Shown in pieces: positions 34,859 to 35,562 of a DNA stretch of 35,562 bases. Source of the DNA: Actinomycetota bacterium (lineage in GTDB: Bacteria > Actinomycetota > Acidimicrobiia > Acidimicrobiales > Acidimicrobilacustridaceae); the NCBI GenBank assembly GCA_009700115.1, contig WLMU01000010.1:1-35562 (forward strand), in the 5' to 3' direction. Each line of letters begins with the position of its first letter. Within the stretch, counting starts at the first letter, position 1. The translations under genes and the position numbers were made by a program. The notes beneath the pieces are model-generated. The model was not told the origin of the DNA. It saw only the letters and a program-made list of their open reading frames with translations, and did no database searches.

Positions 34859-35260
34859 TTATGAGAGCGGGCCCACGGTCGTAAGTTCAACCACATTTCC
34901 GCTTGGGTCGAGGACAAACGCTGCTCGCACAGGAGTCCCGAAATCAGAACGCTCTGAGGGATCAGAGAGGAACGAAACGGCGTTCCTCTTCAACAGACCA
35001 ATGGTTTCATCCCACCGGTCATTCTCGATGTGCAATGCAAAATGCGGAAAACCGGGGCCAGGAATTGGCATCGTTTCATTTTCCAAGAAGTGAAGCTGCA
35101 GGTTTCCAACGCGCAGCCACATGCCTGGAACTCCGAAATCTGGTCGTGGGAGTTCCTCAAACCCAAACAAGTCGCAATAGAACGCTCGCGCTGCGTCTAG
35201 GTCGGTGCACACAACTGCGATGTGCGAATAGCCGCTGATGATTTGCTGGGTGGTTGCCAT
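34859..35260 (-). CDS. VOC superfamily protein (glyoxalase/dioxygenase fold)
   Basis: A 133-residue single VOC unit with two beta-alpha-beta-beta-beta modules: GYSHIAVVCTDLDAARAFYCDLFGF and PHFALHIENDRWDETIGLL, ending FVLDPSGNVVELTT. Likely metal residues are His in SHIAVV, His in FPHFALHI and Glu in NVVELT, as in glyoxalase I, methylmalonyl-CoA epimerase and extradiol enzymes. A small epimerase, lyase or dioxygenase activity is possible. Its ATG at 35260 overlaps the upstream CoA-transferase stop by one base (TGATG), so the two genes are coupled and probably act in the same pathway. Confidence 0.87.
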   Translation of the reverse strand: MATTQQIISGYSHIAVVCTDLDAARAFYCDLFGFEELPRPDFGVPGMWLRVGNLQLHFLENETMPIPGPGFPHFALHIENDRWDETIGLLKRNAVSFLSDPSERSDFGTPVRAAFVLDPSGNVVELTTVGPLS

Positions 35261-35562
35261 CAGAAAACAATTCCATTCCTTCGGAGTTCTTCGATTGAAT
35301 CGGCTCGGCCCAACTCGGTGAGAATTTCATCGGTCTGCTGGCCGAGGGTCGGCGAGACTGTTTGCAACGTTGCAGGTGTCCCCAGGAACTGCGCAGGGTG
35401 TCGAGGCTGGCGTACTCGGCCGGCCACGGGATGATCGAATTCTTCGAACAGACCGATCGCAATCGCGTGAGGGTCATTCGGGAGATCTTGCGGCGCTACA
35501 ACGAGAGCAAATGGAACGTTTGACGCTTCCATGCGCTCGGAAATCTCGGCGCACGTGAATTG
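35260..35562 (-). CDS. CaiB/BaiF-family CoA-transferase, C-terminal part
   Basis: Only the last 100 residues are in the window; the frame enters from the right edge. The pattern ERMEASNVPFALV, DDPHAIAIGLFEEFDHP-like spacing, FLGTPATLQTVSPTLGQQTDEILTELG and the final GIVF is typical of the C-terminus of type III CoA-transferases (formyl-CoA:oxalate, carnitine or succinyl-CoA families), which move CoA between carboxylic acids. With the neighbouring acyl-CoA ligase and thiolase-like genes it supports CoA-ester catabolism. Acyl specificity cannot be read from this fragment. Confidence 0.85.
   Translation of the reverse strand, partial: QFTCAEISERMEASNVPFALVVAPQDLPNDPHAIAIGLFEEFDHPVAGRVRQPRHPAQFLGTPATLQTVSPTLGQQTDEILTELGRADSIEELRRNGIVF

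Noticed and set aside
1-35562. tRNA, rRNA, CRISPR, insertion sequence, integrase or phage genes
   Set aside because: No cloverleaf, repeat-spacer array, transposase motif or terminal inverted repeat was seen by eye; a tRNA or repeat scan would be needed to exclude short elements.

Overview
The window is a gene-dense bacterial chromosome segment with moderately high G+C by eye. It most resembles an actinobacterium, plausibly an environmental, somewhat streamlined member of Acidimicrobiia. The clues are family-level: a two-gene GltB/GltD, a LytR-CpsA-Psr protein, a GT87-like membrane protein, DUF2252, an F420-type luciferase-like protein, a thiolase/DUF35 pair and a P450. Many first genes also appear to be leaderless. 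The class assignment is inference; there is no rRNA or ribosomal gene to confirm it. I saw no tRNA, rRNA, insertion sequence, prophage or CRISPR array.

Layout. 1-5879 (minus): gltB then gltD (partial at the left edge), NADPH-dependent glutamate synthase. 6081-8642 (plus): M18 aminopeptidase, a J-domain protein coupled to it by a 4-base overlap, and an unrecognised protein. 8684-11186: a divergent pair, LCP cell-wall protein and FAD-dependent oxidoreductase. 11190-13163: a second divergent pair, DUF2252 protein and a phosphoribosyltransferase, whose start codons are only 63 bases apart. 13168-17999 (minus): a four-gene BMP/nucleoside-type ABC importer. 18173-20675: GT87-like membrane protein, a small flavodoxin overlapping its 3' end, and a membrane protein with DUF4239-like topology. 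20705-22342: class I fumarase.

22368-35562 is a catabolic accessory region: acyl-CoA ligase, zinc alcohol dehydrogenase, an amidohydrolase with a MarR regulator, a DUF35/thiolase-like pair, an alpha/beta hydrolase, a P450/D-aminoacylase-like/cupin operon, a luciferase-like/aldo-keto reductase operon, a VOC protein and the end of a CoA-transferase. Together these suggest CoA-dependent breakdown of an organic acid, ketone or cyclic compound. The substrate cannot be read from the sequence.

Regulation. Two features stand out. First, at least seven plus- and minus-strand genes have a TANNNT hexamer exactly 6 or 7 bases before the chosen start codon, the signature of leaderless mRNA; this settles several otherwise ambiguous GTG/ATG starts. 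Second, the amidohydrolase-marR operon has a near-ideal promoter (TTGACT, 17 bases, TAGAGT) whose -35 box lies in a perfect inverted repeat, a likely MarR operator. Convergent gene ends are extremely tight (3 to 41 bases apart, one pair overlapping by 55). No stretch over about 200 bases lacks a gene.
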